Shown here: positions 23,164-30,382 of the stretch, in pieces
How positions within the stretch are numbered: position 1 is the stretch's first letter
Layout of the letters: each line of letters starts with the position of its first letter
DNA from: a virus
Virus record (IMG/VR): IMGVR_UViG_3300025120_000074
Location: 1 to 53,030 of that record
Strand: one strand, 5' to 3'
Length of the DNA stretch: 53,030 nt
Made by a program: the position numbers and the translations under genes
Notes under the pieces: model-generated
Seen by the model: the letters and a program-made list of their open reading frames with translations, nothing else
Databases searched by the model: none
What the model was told of the DNA's origin: nothing

Positions 23164-23582
23164 TGTTTACAACAGCACTCGTATGTTTAGCAATGAACGT
23201 ATACTGGGAAGCTAGGTCACAATCTACAGCAGGTCAAATTGCTGTGGCACAGGTTGTAATCAACAGGGTAAATGATAAAAGATACCCTGACAACGTGTGT
23301 GATGTCGTTACACAGGCAGTAAGACATTCGGGTAGTGACCTACCTGTAAGGCATAAGTGCCAGTTCTCATGGTATTGTGACGGTCTGAAGGACAATCCTA
23401 CTGACGATTCAGCTTGGGCAAAGGCACTGCTTGTGGCTGTAACTGTACATGACGGTAAGACTATTGATATGTTAGAGGGTGCAACACACTACCACTCCAC
23501 CTCTGTGTATCCTGATTGGGCAAGCACAAAGACAAGGACATCAAGGATAGATGACCACATATTTTATAGATGGGAGAAGTAG
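23163..23582 (+). CDS. SleB/CwlJ-type cell wall hydrolase
   Basis: This 139-residue protein matches the Hydrolase_2 (SleB) domain: 'LAMNVYWEARSQSTAGQIAV' with the catalytic Glu16, 'VINRVNDKRYPDNVCDVV', 'CQFSWYCDG' and 'THYHSTSVYPDW'. The family cleaves peptidoglycan glycan strands (lytic transglycosylase activity). It has no clear signal peptide. It lies in the rightward replication module rather than with the holin, so it may act at a different time from the M15 endolysin (11319-11771). Confidence 0.9.
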   Translation: MFTTALVCLAMNVYWEARSQSTAGQIAVAQVVINRVNDKRYPDNVCDVVTQAVRHSGSDLPVRHKCQFSWYCDGLKDNPTDDSAWAKALLVAVTVHDGKTIDMLEGATHYHSTSVYPDWASTKTRTSRIDDHIFYRWEK

Positions 23583-24251
23583 ATGATTAAAGTAACTTAT
23601 ATGGAACATATGGGGTCTGACCTGAGTGTAGTAAATGCAGCAAGGGTTAGCTTCAACAACTGGTCTAACTCATTTGATATGAGTAAAGAAAGAAACATTA
23701 AGCTTATCAAGTACTTAGCTAAACACAAACACATGTCACCCTTTGGTCATTGCTTTGCTAAATTTCATGTACGTGCCCCTATCTTTGTAGCTAGGCAGTT
23801 GGTCAAGCATAAGTTCCTACGTTGGAATGAGATGAGTAGGAGATACGTAGACACTACACCTAACTGGTACAGACCAGACATGAATGATGAGAACACTGCA
23901 CTCTGGAGAAAGCAAACAAAAGATAAGAAGCAGGGCAGTGGTGGTGTATTAGAATCTGAAACAGAACAGAGCCTTGCCAACTTTGAGTTGAACCATGTAA
24001 TTGCTGAAGCTATGCAAGCCTATCAGAGACTATTAGAGATGGGTGTGTGTGAGGAACAGGCACGTATGGTGTTACCTTTATGTCACATGACTGAATGGTA
24101 TTGGTCTGGTAGTCTTGACGCATTCGCTGACATGTGTATACTTCGATGTGCAGAAGATGCTCAAGTAGAAAGCAGAATGGTAGCAGACGATATTAGTAGA
24201 GAGATGGGAAAGTTATTCCCTGTATCATGGAAGGAATTAATGAATGAGTGA
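23583..24251 (+). CDS. thyX: Flavin-dependent thymidylate synthase
   Basis: This 222-residue ThyX methylates dUMP to dTMP using FAD, NADPH and methylene-THF, supplying thymidine for phage DNA. The 'SPFGHCFAKFHVRAPIFVAR' core and the signature region 'KHKFLRWNEMSRRYVD' (about residues 74-89) are present. Compared with the usual RHRxxSxNExSxRY, both Arg are Lys and the first Ser is Arg, a variant motif. The C-terminal 'MCILRCAEDAQVESR' Arg box is intact. It overlaps the primase-helicase start by 8 bases, tying nucleotide supply to replication. Confidence 0.92.
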   Translation: MIKVTYMEHMGSDLSVVNAARVSFNNWSNSFDMSKERNIKLIKYLAKHKHMSPFGHCFAKFHVRAPIFVARQLVKHKFLRWNEMSRRYVDTTPNWYRPDMNDENTALWRKQTKDKKQGSGGVLESETEQSLANFELNHVIAEAMQAYQRLLEMGVCEEQARMVLPLCHMTEWYWSGSLDAFADMCILRCAEDAQVESRMVADDISREMGKLFPVSWKELMNE

Positions 24252-25845
24252 TAACCCACATCAGGCATGTCCATTTGAAGACTGTGGATCATCAGATGCA
24301 TTCAACTGGAATGACGATGGGTATGGATTCTGTCACAGTTGTGGGGAATCTTACCCTACTAAAAAGAGAATAGGCATATTTGATTGGGTAAGAGAGAGCT
24401 ACCCTGTAAAACAGAAGGTGAATGTAATGCAAGTAGAAGTTAAAGGTATGACGTTTGATAACATCAGGGGTATCAACCCAGATGTATGCAAACTGTATGG
24501 CATACAGGTACAGACAGGTGCAAACGGTGAGCCTGTAAGGTATGCATACAAGTACCCACACACCGTCAAGTACAGAGACTTCAACGATAAGTCTAAGACT
24601 TGGATTAAAGACAGGGGTGTAGGTATGAATCACCTATTTGGACCTGAGTTTAACTCCAACTCTTCCAACAAGATATACATAACAGAGGGAGAGTTTGATG
24701 CTGCAAGTCTCTACCAGATACTAGGTCAGAAATACTTTGTGAAGTCACTACCTTCTGCATCTATTGGTGAGAAGTTTATCAAGCAGAATTATGATTACCT
24801 CAACTCTTTCAAGGAAATAATCTACGCAGGGGAACTTGATGATGCAGGTAAGCGTAGTGCAGAGAAGATATATGAAGCCTTCCCTGCTAAGTTATACTTT
24901 GTACCTATGTCCAAGCACAAGGATGCTAACGAGTTCTTGATGGCAGGTGATAGTGAGGCACTCAAGTGGACTGCATTGAAACCACAACGCTACTCACCTG
25001 ACAACTTCTTTTGTTCTGATGAGGAAGTTGAACAGGCGATAAGGACTGAGAGTCCATACCAGTACACACCAACAGGTCACACAGGACTTGACGATAAGAT
25101 CAGGGGCATTGTCAAGGGTGGCTTAACTTTTCTCAAAGCACCAAGGGGTACAGGTAAGACAGAGGTGATACGATACTTTGAGACAGGGCTACTGTCTAAC
25201 CCTGATACACGCATAGCCCTGCTACACATGGAAGAGATGAAGTCTACAACCTACAGAGCAATGGCAACGTACAACCTTGGTGTTAATGTTAGGACTGAGG
25301 ACGATGCAAAGGAGAATGGTATCTCTGAGGATGACGTAGTGGCTGCTGCTAAGTTAGCTACACAGGGTGAGCGTACCATAGTCTTTGAGATGAGGTCACA
25401 TGATGATCCACTCAAGCTACTAGAGTACACTAGACTTGCAGCTACTGTCTACGGTGCAGAGTACATCTTTGTAGACCACGTTCAAAGACTAGCCTACCTC
25501 AGTCAGGCAGGTGTAGATGGTGCTACCTCAGTACTCACATCACTTGGAGCTAGGATGGCACAGCTATCTAAGGAGTTGAACATAGGTGTGGTATTAATAT
25601 CACAGGTTAATGATGATGGACGTACCAAATATGCATCATCTCTTGAAGAAGAAGCAATCATTTGTATAAAGATTGAAAGAGATGTTGACAGTGATGATGA
25701 ATTAGTTCAGAATACAACTAACTTTATTGTTGATAAGAACAGACCCTTTGCAAAGTTGGGTAAGGCAGGTAGTGTTTACTATGATCCTGAGACTACGTTG
25801 CTTACTGAAGAGTCAGGGGGTACAGAAGATAGGATGGTTGCATGA
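24244..25845 (+). CDS. DNA primase-helicase (T7 gp4-like)
   Basis: This 533-residue bifunctional replisome protein has an N-terminal zinc site (Cys9, Cys14, Cys30, Cys33). A TOPRIM primase follows with 'YITEGEFDAASLYQIL' and 'ELDDAGKRSAEKI'. The C-terminal RecA-like hexameric helicase has Walker A 'APRGTGKTEV' (about 299-308), Walker B 'YIFVDHVQRL' and 'VVLISQVND'. It unwinds the fork and primes lagging-strand synthesis, working with the polymerase encoded immediately downstream with a 4-base overlap. All main motifs are present. Confidence 0.93.
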   Translation: MSDNPHQACPFEDCGSSDAFNWNDDGYGFCHSCGESYPTKKRIGIFDWVRESYPVKQKVNVMQVEVKGMTFDNIRGINPDVCKLYGIQVQTGANGEPVRYAYKYPHTVKYRDFNDKSKTWIKDRGVGMNHLFGPEFNSNSSNKIYITEGEFDAASLYQILGQKYFVKSLPSASIGEKFIKQNYDYLNSFKEIIYAGELDDAGKRSAEKIYEAFPAKLYFVPMSKHKDANEFLMAGDSEALKWTALKPQRYSPDNFFCSDEEVEQAIRTESPYQYTPTGHTGLDDKIRGIVKGGLTFLKAPRGTGKTEVIRYFETGLLSNPDTRIALLHMEEMKSTTYRAMATYNLGVNVRTEDDAKENGISEDDVVAAAKLATQGERTIVFEMRSHDDPLKLLEYTRLAATVYGAEYIFVDHVQRLAYLSQAGVDGATSVLTSLGARMAQLSKELNIGVVLISQVNDDGRTKYASSLEEEAIICIKIERDVDSDDELVQNTTNFIVDKNRPFAKLGKAGSVYYDPETTLLTEESGGTEDRMVA

Positions 25846-27683
25846 TAATATTTGACGCAGAAGCAGATGGTTTACTTGATCGTGCCACTAAGATACACTG
25901 CTTCTCTTACTTAGATGGAGAAGAACTAAAGACACTGCATCACTATGATGACATGAGGCATCTGTTAGTAAATGCAAAAGGTTTGCTAGGTCACAACATT
26001 ATTCGCTACGATGTACCACTCTTGAATAAGATACTTGGTATTAAGATTACAGCTAGGTTATTTGATACACTTCCTATGTCGTGGGTACTCAATCCACTAC
26101 GCAGTAAGCATGGCTTGGATAGTTTCTTCCCTGACTTTGGTATTGAGAAACCTAAGATAGATGATTGGCACAACCTATCACCGACTGACTACGCTCACAG
26201 ATGTGAACAGGATGTACTGATTACACAAGCCTTGTGGAACAATCTACTGAAAAGATTTATGTTTCTCTACAAGGACAAGGTAAAGCTAGACAAGTTCTTT
26301 CGTTACCTTGAGTTCAAGATGGACTGTGCTAATGAAGCAGAGCAACAGGGTTGGAAGTTAGACACTGACTTGGCAATCAGTTGTGTTGATAAGATAACTA
26401 AGCTACAGGAAGAGAAGGTAGCAGAACTTATAGAGGTTATGCCCATGCGTAAGCTGACTAAGGTACAGACTAAACCTAAAGTTTGCCACAAGAAGGATGG
26501 CTCACTGTCTGCTCATGGTGCAAGATGGTTTGGTTTACTAGATGAGTATGGACTACCAGACGGTTACAACGGTGATGTTACAGTGACTAAGGGTGCAGAA
26601 GAAGCTAACCCTAACTCCACTGAACAGGTAAAAGATTGGTTAACTTCTTTAGGTTGGAAGCCATGTACATACAAGTACAATAAGAACAAGGAGACAGGTG
26701 AAGAGAAGAAGGTATCACAGATACGAAAGAATGGTGAGCTAACCAAGTCAGTACGTTTACTTATCAAAGACAGCCCTGCTGTTGAGGTACTTGATGGTCT
26801 GACAATACTCCAACACCGCCTCAGTATATTCAAAGGCTTTGTTGAGTGTGAACATGATGGTTACGTAAGAGCAGAGATAGATGGACTAACCAACACACTA
26901 CGCTTTAAGCATAAGAAACCATTGGTTAATTTACCTAGTGTGGACAAGCCTTGGGGTAGAGAGATACGCAGTTGCTTGGTTGCACCAGAAGGTTACACAC
27001 TCTGTGGTGCTGACATGACATCACTTGAAGATACAACTAAGAGACACTATATGAAACCCTATGACCCTGAGTATGTAGAGGAAATGTCAAGAGATGGCTT
27101 TGACCCACACCTTGACCTTGCTAAACATGCAGGTGTGATTACACAGGGTGATATAGACAAGCATGTGAGTGGAGAGAAGGACTTGAAGCCACTGCGTAAG
27201 AACTTTAAGGTGGTTAACTATTCTGCAACTTACGGTGTTGGTGCAGCAAAACTATCAAGAGAAACAGGTATGTCAGTGCAGGAATCACAGAAGTTACTTG
27301 ACGCATACTGGCAACGTAACTGGTCAGTCAAACAGTTTGCTGAAGAACAGAATGTTAGAGAGATAGGTGGTGAGATGTGGATACAGAACCCTGTGAGTAA
27401 GTTCTGGCACAGCCTACGGTACAAGAAGGATGCCTTCTCCACCATCAACCAAAGCACAGGTTCTTATTGCTTTGATAAGTGGGTAGCATTCTACCGTATC
27501 AAGAGGTCAAACATTGTGGGTCAGTTCCACGATGAAAGTATTAACGTAGTTAGAAAAGGAGAAGAGCAACAGCATACAAGTGTACTGAGTTGGGCTATCA
27601 CTAAGTTGAATGAACAACTCAAGTTAAATGTACAGTTAGGTATTGATGTACAGTATGGAAAAAACTATGCAGAAATACATTAA
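25842..27683 (+). CDS. polA: Family A DNA polymerase with 3'-5' exonuclease
   Basis: This 613-residue replicative polymerase is T7-like in scale. Exonuclease motifs: 'DAEADG' (Asp5, Glu7), 'GHNIIRYDVPLL', and 'YAHRCEQDVLITQALW'. Polymerase motifs: A 'CGADMTSLED' (Asp391), B 'RKNFKVVNYSATYG' and C 'QFHDESINVV' (Asp564). Aligning motif B to E. coli Pol I puts Tyr460 at position 762, the state found in T7 and linked to virulent phages. Motif A is unusual: 'MTSLEDTTKRHY' replaces the common 'SxxELR'. The segment between domains (about 190-310) is long, but no DnaJ zinc finger is visible in it. Confidence 0.93.
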   Translation: MIIFDAEADGLLDRATKIHCFSYLDGEELKTLHHYDDMRHLLVNAKGLLGHNIIRYDVPLLNKILGIKITARLFDTLPMSWVLNPLRSKHGLDSFFPDFGIEKPKIDDWHNLSPTDYAHRCEQDVLITQALWNNLLKRFMFLYKDKVKLDKFFRYLEFKMDCANEAEQQGWKLDTDLAISCVDKITKLQEEKVAELIEVMPMRKLTKVQTKPKVCHKKDGSLSAHGARWFGLLDEYGLPDGYNGDVTVTKGAEEANPNSTEQVKDWLTSLGWKPCTYKYNKNKETGEEKKVSQIRKNGELTKSVRLLIKDSPAVEVLDGLTILQHRLSIFKGFVECEHDGYVRAEIDGLTNTLRFKHKKPLVNLPSVDKPWGREIRSCLVAPEGYTLCGADMTSLEDTTKRHYMKPYDPEYVEEMSRDGFDPHLDLAKHAGVITQGDIDKHVSGEKDLKPLRKNFKVVNYSATYGVGAAKLSRETGMSVQESQKLLDAYWQRNWSVKQFAEEQNVREIGGEMWIQNPVSKFWHSLRYKKDAFSTINQSTGSYCFDKWVAFYRIKRSNIVGQFHDESINVVRKGEEQQHTSVLSWAITKLNEQLKLNVQLGIDVQYGKNYAEIH

Positions 27684-27688
27684 AGTAC

Positions 27689-27718
27689 TTGCATTATAAT
27701 TATTAATCGTGTTAGAAT
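27689..27718 (+). promoter_or_regulatory. Promoter for the SSB gene
   Basis: TTGCAT (27689-27694), 18-base spacer and TAGAAT (27713-27718), followed by AGGAG before the ATG at 27747. It is one of the few gaps in the replication module, so extra transcription of SSB, a protein needed in quantity, is plausible. Confidence 0.5.
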
Positions 27719-27746
27719 AAACTTTCAATAAATTAGGAGACTAAAA

Positions 27747-28280
27747 ATGGCTACAAGAAAAGTAATATTAACTGGAATAGGTGAGTGGGCAAAGGTTTTT
27801 GAAGAGAACCGTGACACTAAAGGCTATGAAGGTGCATACGAAGTGTGTGATGGAGCGTGTACCATTGACATGATACTTGATGATGACAACATGAAGAGGT
27901 TGACAGCATCTAGGTCTATGAAGAAGGGAACACCAGACCCTGAAGGTAGAGGAACTAAGGTTAGACTTGTACGTAAGTTTGATACTGGTAGGGATTGGGA
28001 TAGTGGTGCTCCTGTAGTGACCAAGGCTGATGGTACTAGGTGGAACTACGATGAAGATGGTACGATTGGTAATGGTTCTACCATCCAAGTTACCCTCTCT
28101 GTCTACGACACTAGCCGTAAAGCTATTGTAGGTACACGACTAGACAGGGTAAAGGTTATAGATCATGTGGAGTACATTGCTCCTGATGATGTAGATGAGG
28201 TAGTTCCACCACATTCACCACCACCTCTGACTCAAGTCACAGCAGGGAGCAGAGAAAATGCGGAAGAAATACTCTTCTAA
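27747..28280 (+). CDS. Single-stranded DNA-binding protein (gp2.5-like)
   Basis: This 177-residue protein has a beta-rich, OB-fold-like body ('IQVTLSVYDTSRKAIVGTRL', 'RVKVIDHVEYIAP') and an acidic stretch ('DDVDEVVPPHSPPP'). It ends close to a Phe, as in T7 gp2.5, whose C-terminal Phe contacts the polymerase and helicase; here the last residues are AEEILF. Place directly after polymerase and size agree. It likely coats single strands at the fork. It has its own promoter and is followed by a strong hairpin. Confidence 0.8.
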   Translation: MATRKVILTGIGEWAKVFEENRDTKGYEGAYEVCDGACTIDMILDDDNMKRLTASRSMKKGTPDPEGRGTKVRLVRKFDTGRDWDSGAPVVTKADGTRWNYDEDGTIGNGSTIQVTLSVYDTSRKAIVGTRLDRVKVIDHVEYIAPDDVDEVVPPHSPPPLTQVTAGSRENAEEILF

Positions 28281-28398
28281 ACCCAGAAACCTTGAGGCTA
28301 AAGAACTTTGGACAACCAAGTATAGCCTCAAGGTTATCCCTCTTAAGATCAAGAAGCTCTTTAGAAAAAGAAAACATAAGTTAGGACTTAAAGAATGA
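28258..28398 (+). CDS. 46-residue highly basic peptide
   Basis: The frame begins 'MRKKYSSKPRNLEAKELWTT' and ends with a Lys/Arg-rich stretch. It overlaps the SSB gene by 23 bases in another frame and the next gene by four bases (ATGA), which favours translation. However, it is crossed by a perfect 13-bp hairpin (28288-28335), so it may instead be a non-coding spacer with a chance frame. Confidence 0.4.
   Translation: MRKKYSSKPRNLEAKELWTTKYSLKVIPLKIKKLFRKRKHKLGLKE
28288..28335 (+). terminator. Strong 13-bp hairpin after the SSB gene
   Basis: AACCTTGAGGCTA (28288-28300) and TAGCCTCAAGGTT (28323-28335) are perfect complements with a 22-base loop that can form a further TTGG/CCAA stem. It begins 7 bases after the SSB stop. 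There is no T-run, so it may be an RNA-stabilising or processing hairpin, or an attenuator, rather than a simple terminator. Confidence 0.6.
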
Positions 28399-29249
28399 AA
28401 ACAATAAAGACTCTTGTAAAAGATATGTACAAAACCTTAGAGGGTAAGGGTGAGTGGAATGAAATACGCAGTAAGACTTTGGCTGATGGCATCTCTGTTC
28501 TATCTAATCAACGTTTCAGTAAACCTCAAGAACCCAGAGGTTATCTATCTCTTTCTTCTATTGGTACTCCTTGTAAACGTAAGCTCTGGTACAAGGTAAA
28601 CAAGTCAGGAGAGGGAGAGAGCCTAACACCTAACACTCTACTAAAGTTCTTCTACGGTGATATGATAGAGGAGTTGATACTAGAACTAGCGAAAGCCAGT
28701 GGGCATGACATAAAAGGGCAGCAAGATAGACTCAATGTTCATGGTATCAAGGGGCATAGAGATGCAGTGATTGATGGTATGACAGTAGATGTTAAGTCCT
28801 GTAGCACCTACGCATTTAAAAAGTTTAAGGAAGGAAAACTTAGAGATGATGATCCATTTGGATATATATCACAGCTTAGTTCCTACGTCTACGCAGGTAA
28901 GGATGACCCACTTGTTACTGACAAAACACATGGAGCTTTTTTGGCAGTTGACAAACAGAATGGACATATTTGTTTGGATGTATATGATTTTACTGAGGAG
29001 TTAAAGACTAAACAAAAAGAAATGTTAGCAGCAGCAGAAATGGTTAAGAACGACATTCCAGAAGAAAGAATAGATGCTGTACCACAGTCTAAGACAAGCC
29101 CCAATACAAAGCTAAGTATGCAGTGCAGCTACTGTGAATACAAGTATCTTTGTTGGGATGAGGTGAGAACATTCATCTACTCCTATGGACCTGAGTATTT
29201 AATTAATGTCGTTAATGAACCTAAAGTACCAGAGGTGTTCCATGACTAA
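28395..29249 (+). CDS. Cas4/RecB-like Fe-S exonuclease
   Basis: This 284-residue PD-(D/E)xK nuclease has 'GHRDAVIDGMTVDVKSCSTY' as the active-site core and 'GYISQLSSYVYAG' as the following QxxxY motif. Four cysteines sit as in Cas4 and AddB iron-sulfur nucleases: Cys60 ('TPCKRKLWY') and Cys244, Cys247, Cys253 ('QCSYCEYKYLCW'). In T7-like phages this slot is filled by the gp6 exonuclease, so roles in recombination, primer removal or host DNA breakdown are likely. The fold and cluster are supported by sequence; the exact role is inferred. Confidence 0.85.
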   Translation: MKTIKTLVKDMYKTLEGKGEWNEIRSKTLADGISVLSNQRFSKPQEPRGYLSLSSIGTPCKRKLWYKVNKSGEGESLTPNTLLKFFYGDMIEELILELAKASGHDIKGQQDRLNVHGIKGHRDAVIDGMTVDVKSCSTYAFKKFKEGKLRDDDPFGYISQLSSYVYAGKDDPLVTDKTHGAFLAVDKQNGHICLDVYDFTEELKTKQKEMLAAAEMVKNDIPEERIDAVPQSKTSPNTKLSMQCSYCEYKYLCWDEVRTFIYSYGPEYLINVVNEPKVPEVFHD

Positions 29250-29598
29250 GACTAGGACAGGTAAGGCAAAGGGTAGGCTAGGTCAACAAGAAGTTAGGGA
29301 TACACTACTTAAAACTTTTTATGAATTACACCCTGACGATATAAAGAGTACAGTTATGGGAGATACAGGAGAAGATATACAACTCTCTCCTGCTGCTAGA
29401 AGACTTATACCACTGTCTATAGAAGTTAAAAGACGTAAGGAAGGTATGAAAACTGCATACGGTTACATAGAACAGGCAGCTAAACATAATACAGGAGAGC
29501 CTGTAGTATTCTTTAGGTCAGACAGAAAGCCTTGGATAGTTATGGTAGGTATGGAACACTATATGGATTTGATTAGAACTTGGGGAGTTAGTAAATGA
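29242..29598 (+). CDS. PDDEXK endonuclease (phage resolvase-like)
   Basis: I start this 118-residue protein at the ATG at 29242, after AGAGGTG; the longer frame overlaps the previous gene further. 'KGRLGQQEVRDTLLKTF' is followed by 'GDTGEDIQLSPAARRLIPLS', 'IEVKRRKEG' and 'YIEQAAKHNTGEPVVFFRSD', a small nuclease layout with D, ExK and Q residues. It sits where T7-like phages carry the Holliday junction resolvase. The family is a common small phage nuclease, though substrate is not proven. Confidence 0.8.
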   Translation: MTKTRTGKAKGRLGQQEVRDTLLKTFYELHPDDIKSTVMGDTGEDIQLSPAARRLIPLSIEVKRRKEGMKTAYGYIEQAAKHNTGEPVVFFRSDRKPWIVMVGMEHYMDLIRTWGVSK

Positions 29599-29870
29599 GT
29601 ACTGTAAAGATATGGGCTGTTACTGAAGGTCCAAAATCTATAGATGAAGTAGACTATGATGATAACTTTGCAGAGGATCATCCAGAAGGTTGTAATTATT
29701 TTACTGTGTGCAAGGTAGAAAAAAATGGTAAGCTTGAAGACCATGAGTTTTGGTTTCCTACACTGACCAACGCTCACGAATTTAAAAACTATATAGACTC
29801 TCATATGGAAGCTGTTGAGTTAGATGATGAGGGTATATTAGACTATCAAAATTATGGAAATATAAATTGA
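29595..29870 (+). CDS. Acidic protein of unknown function (91 aa)
   Basis: The protein is acidic and aromatic, with segments 'VDYDDNFAEDHPEGCNYF' and 'HEFWFPTLTNAHEFKNYIDS'. It overlaps the nuclease stop by four bases. Its end overlaps the -35 of the promoter at 29867-29894. No family is recognised. Confidence 0.6.
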   Translation: MSTVKIWAVTEGPKSIDEVDYDDNFAEDHPEGCNYFTVCKVEKNGKLEDHEFWFPTLTNAHEFKNYIDSHMEAVELDDEGILDYQNYGNIN

Positions 29871-29894
29871 CATTTAAAGTATATGGAGTATAAC
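29867..29894 (+). promoter_or_regulatory. Internal promoter for MazG and ribonucleotide reductase
   Basis: TTGACA (29867-29872), 16-base spacer ending in GGAG, TATAAC (29889-29894), then TA. It is the third copy of the promoter type at 8-35 and 15848-15875. The -10 ends two bases before the ATG of the gene at 29896, so the RNA begins inside that gene and mainly serves MazG, NrdJ and DUF3310. Confidence 0.7.
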
Positions 29895-29895
29895 T

Positions 29896-30126
29896 ATGGG
29901 TTTACGTTATGAGATATTGATGACGATAGATATTGAACCTACTGCAAACTTCTTAGAAGTAGAGGGGGTTAGTGATTTTAATGTTATAAAAGAAACAATA
30001 CAGTCAGCACTGTATGATTTAGATGATGTAGATATAGAAGATTTAGATGTAACAAGGAGATTAGATGAAATATACAATGAAGATTTACAGTCAGGAAGTA
30101 GAAAAATTAATTATAACAGAGCCTAG
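29896..30126 (+). CDS. Acidic protein of unknown function (76 aa)
   Basis: The protein begins 'MGLRYEILMTIDIEPTANFL' and is strongly acidic ('DLDDVDIEDLDVTRRLDEIY'). The GGAG seven bases before the ATG can act as ribosome site only on RNA coming from upstream, because the local promoter starts transcription after it. It overlaps the MazG gene by 62 bases. No family is recognised. Confidence 0.6.
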   Translation: MGLRYEILMTIDIEPTANFLEVEGVSDFNVIKETIQSALYDLDDVDIEDLDVTRRLDEIYNEDLQSGSRKINYNRA

Positions 30127-30382
30127 AAATAGGTTGTTAGAAAATACATTAGGTCTTGGAGAGGAAGCAGGTGAGGTACTTGGTAAGATCAAGAAGCTTG
30201 TCAGAGACAAAACTTATTCTAAAGAAGAAATTATTAAGGAACTAGGTGACTGTCTCTTTTATGTCACTGCTATAGCAAACTATCTAGGTGATGACTTACA
30301 GGCTGTAGCAGATGCTAACATGGCTAAGTTAAAAGATAGAAAGAAGAGAGATGTAATCCAAGGGTCAGGAGATAATAGATGA
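30065..30382 (+). CDS. mazG: MazG-like nucleotide pyrophosphohydrolase
   Basis: This 105-residue protein carries the MazG helical metal motif: 'LGEEAGEVLGKIKKLV' (EExxE) followed by 'ELGDCLFYVTAIANYLG' (ExxD). Such enzymes hydrolyse NTPs or dNTPs to monophosphates and in marine phages are thought to tune nucleotide pools or host stress signals. The start has an AAGGAGA ribosome site inside the previous gene. It overlaps the reductase gene by 4 bases, linking two nucleotide-metabolism functions. Confidence 0.9.
   Translation: MKYTMKIYSQEVEKLIITEPRNRLLENTLGLGEEAGEVLGKIKKLVRDKTYSKEEIIKELGDCLFYVTAIANYLGDDLQAVADANMAKLKDRKKRDVIQGSGDNR

Noticed and set aside
26400-26830. DnaJ-like zinc finger between PolA domains
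   Set aside because: Only isolated cysteines are present; the CxxCxGxG repeats are missing.
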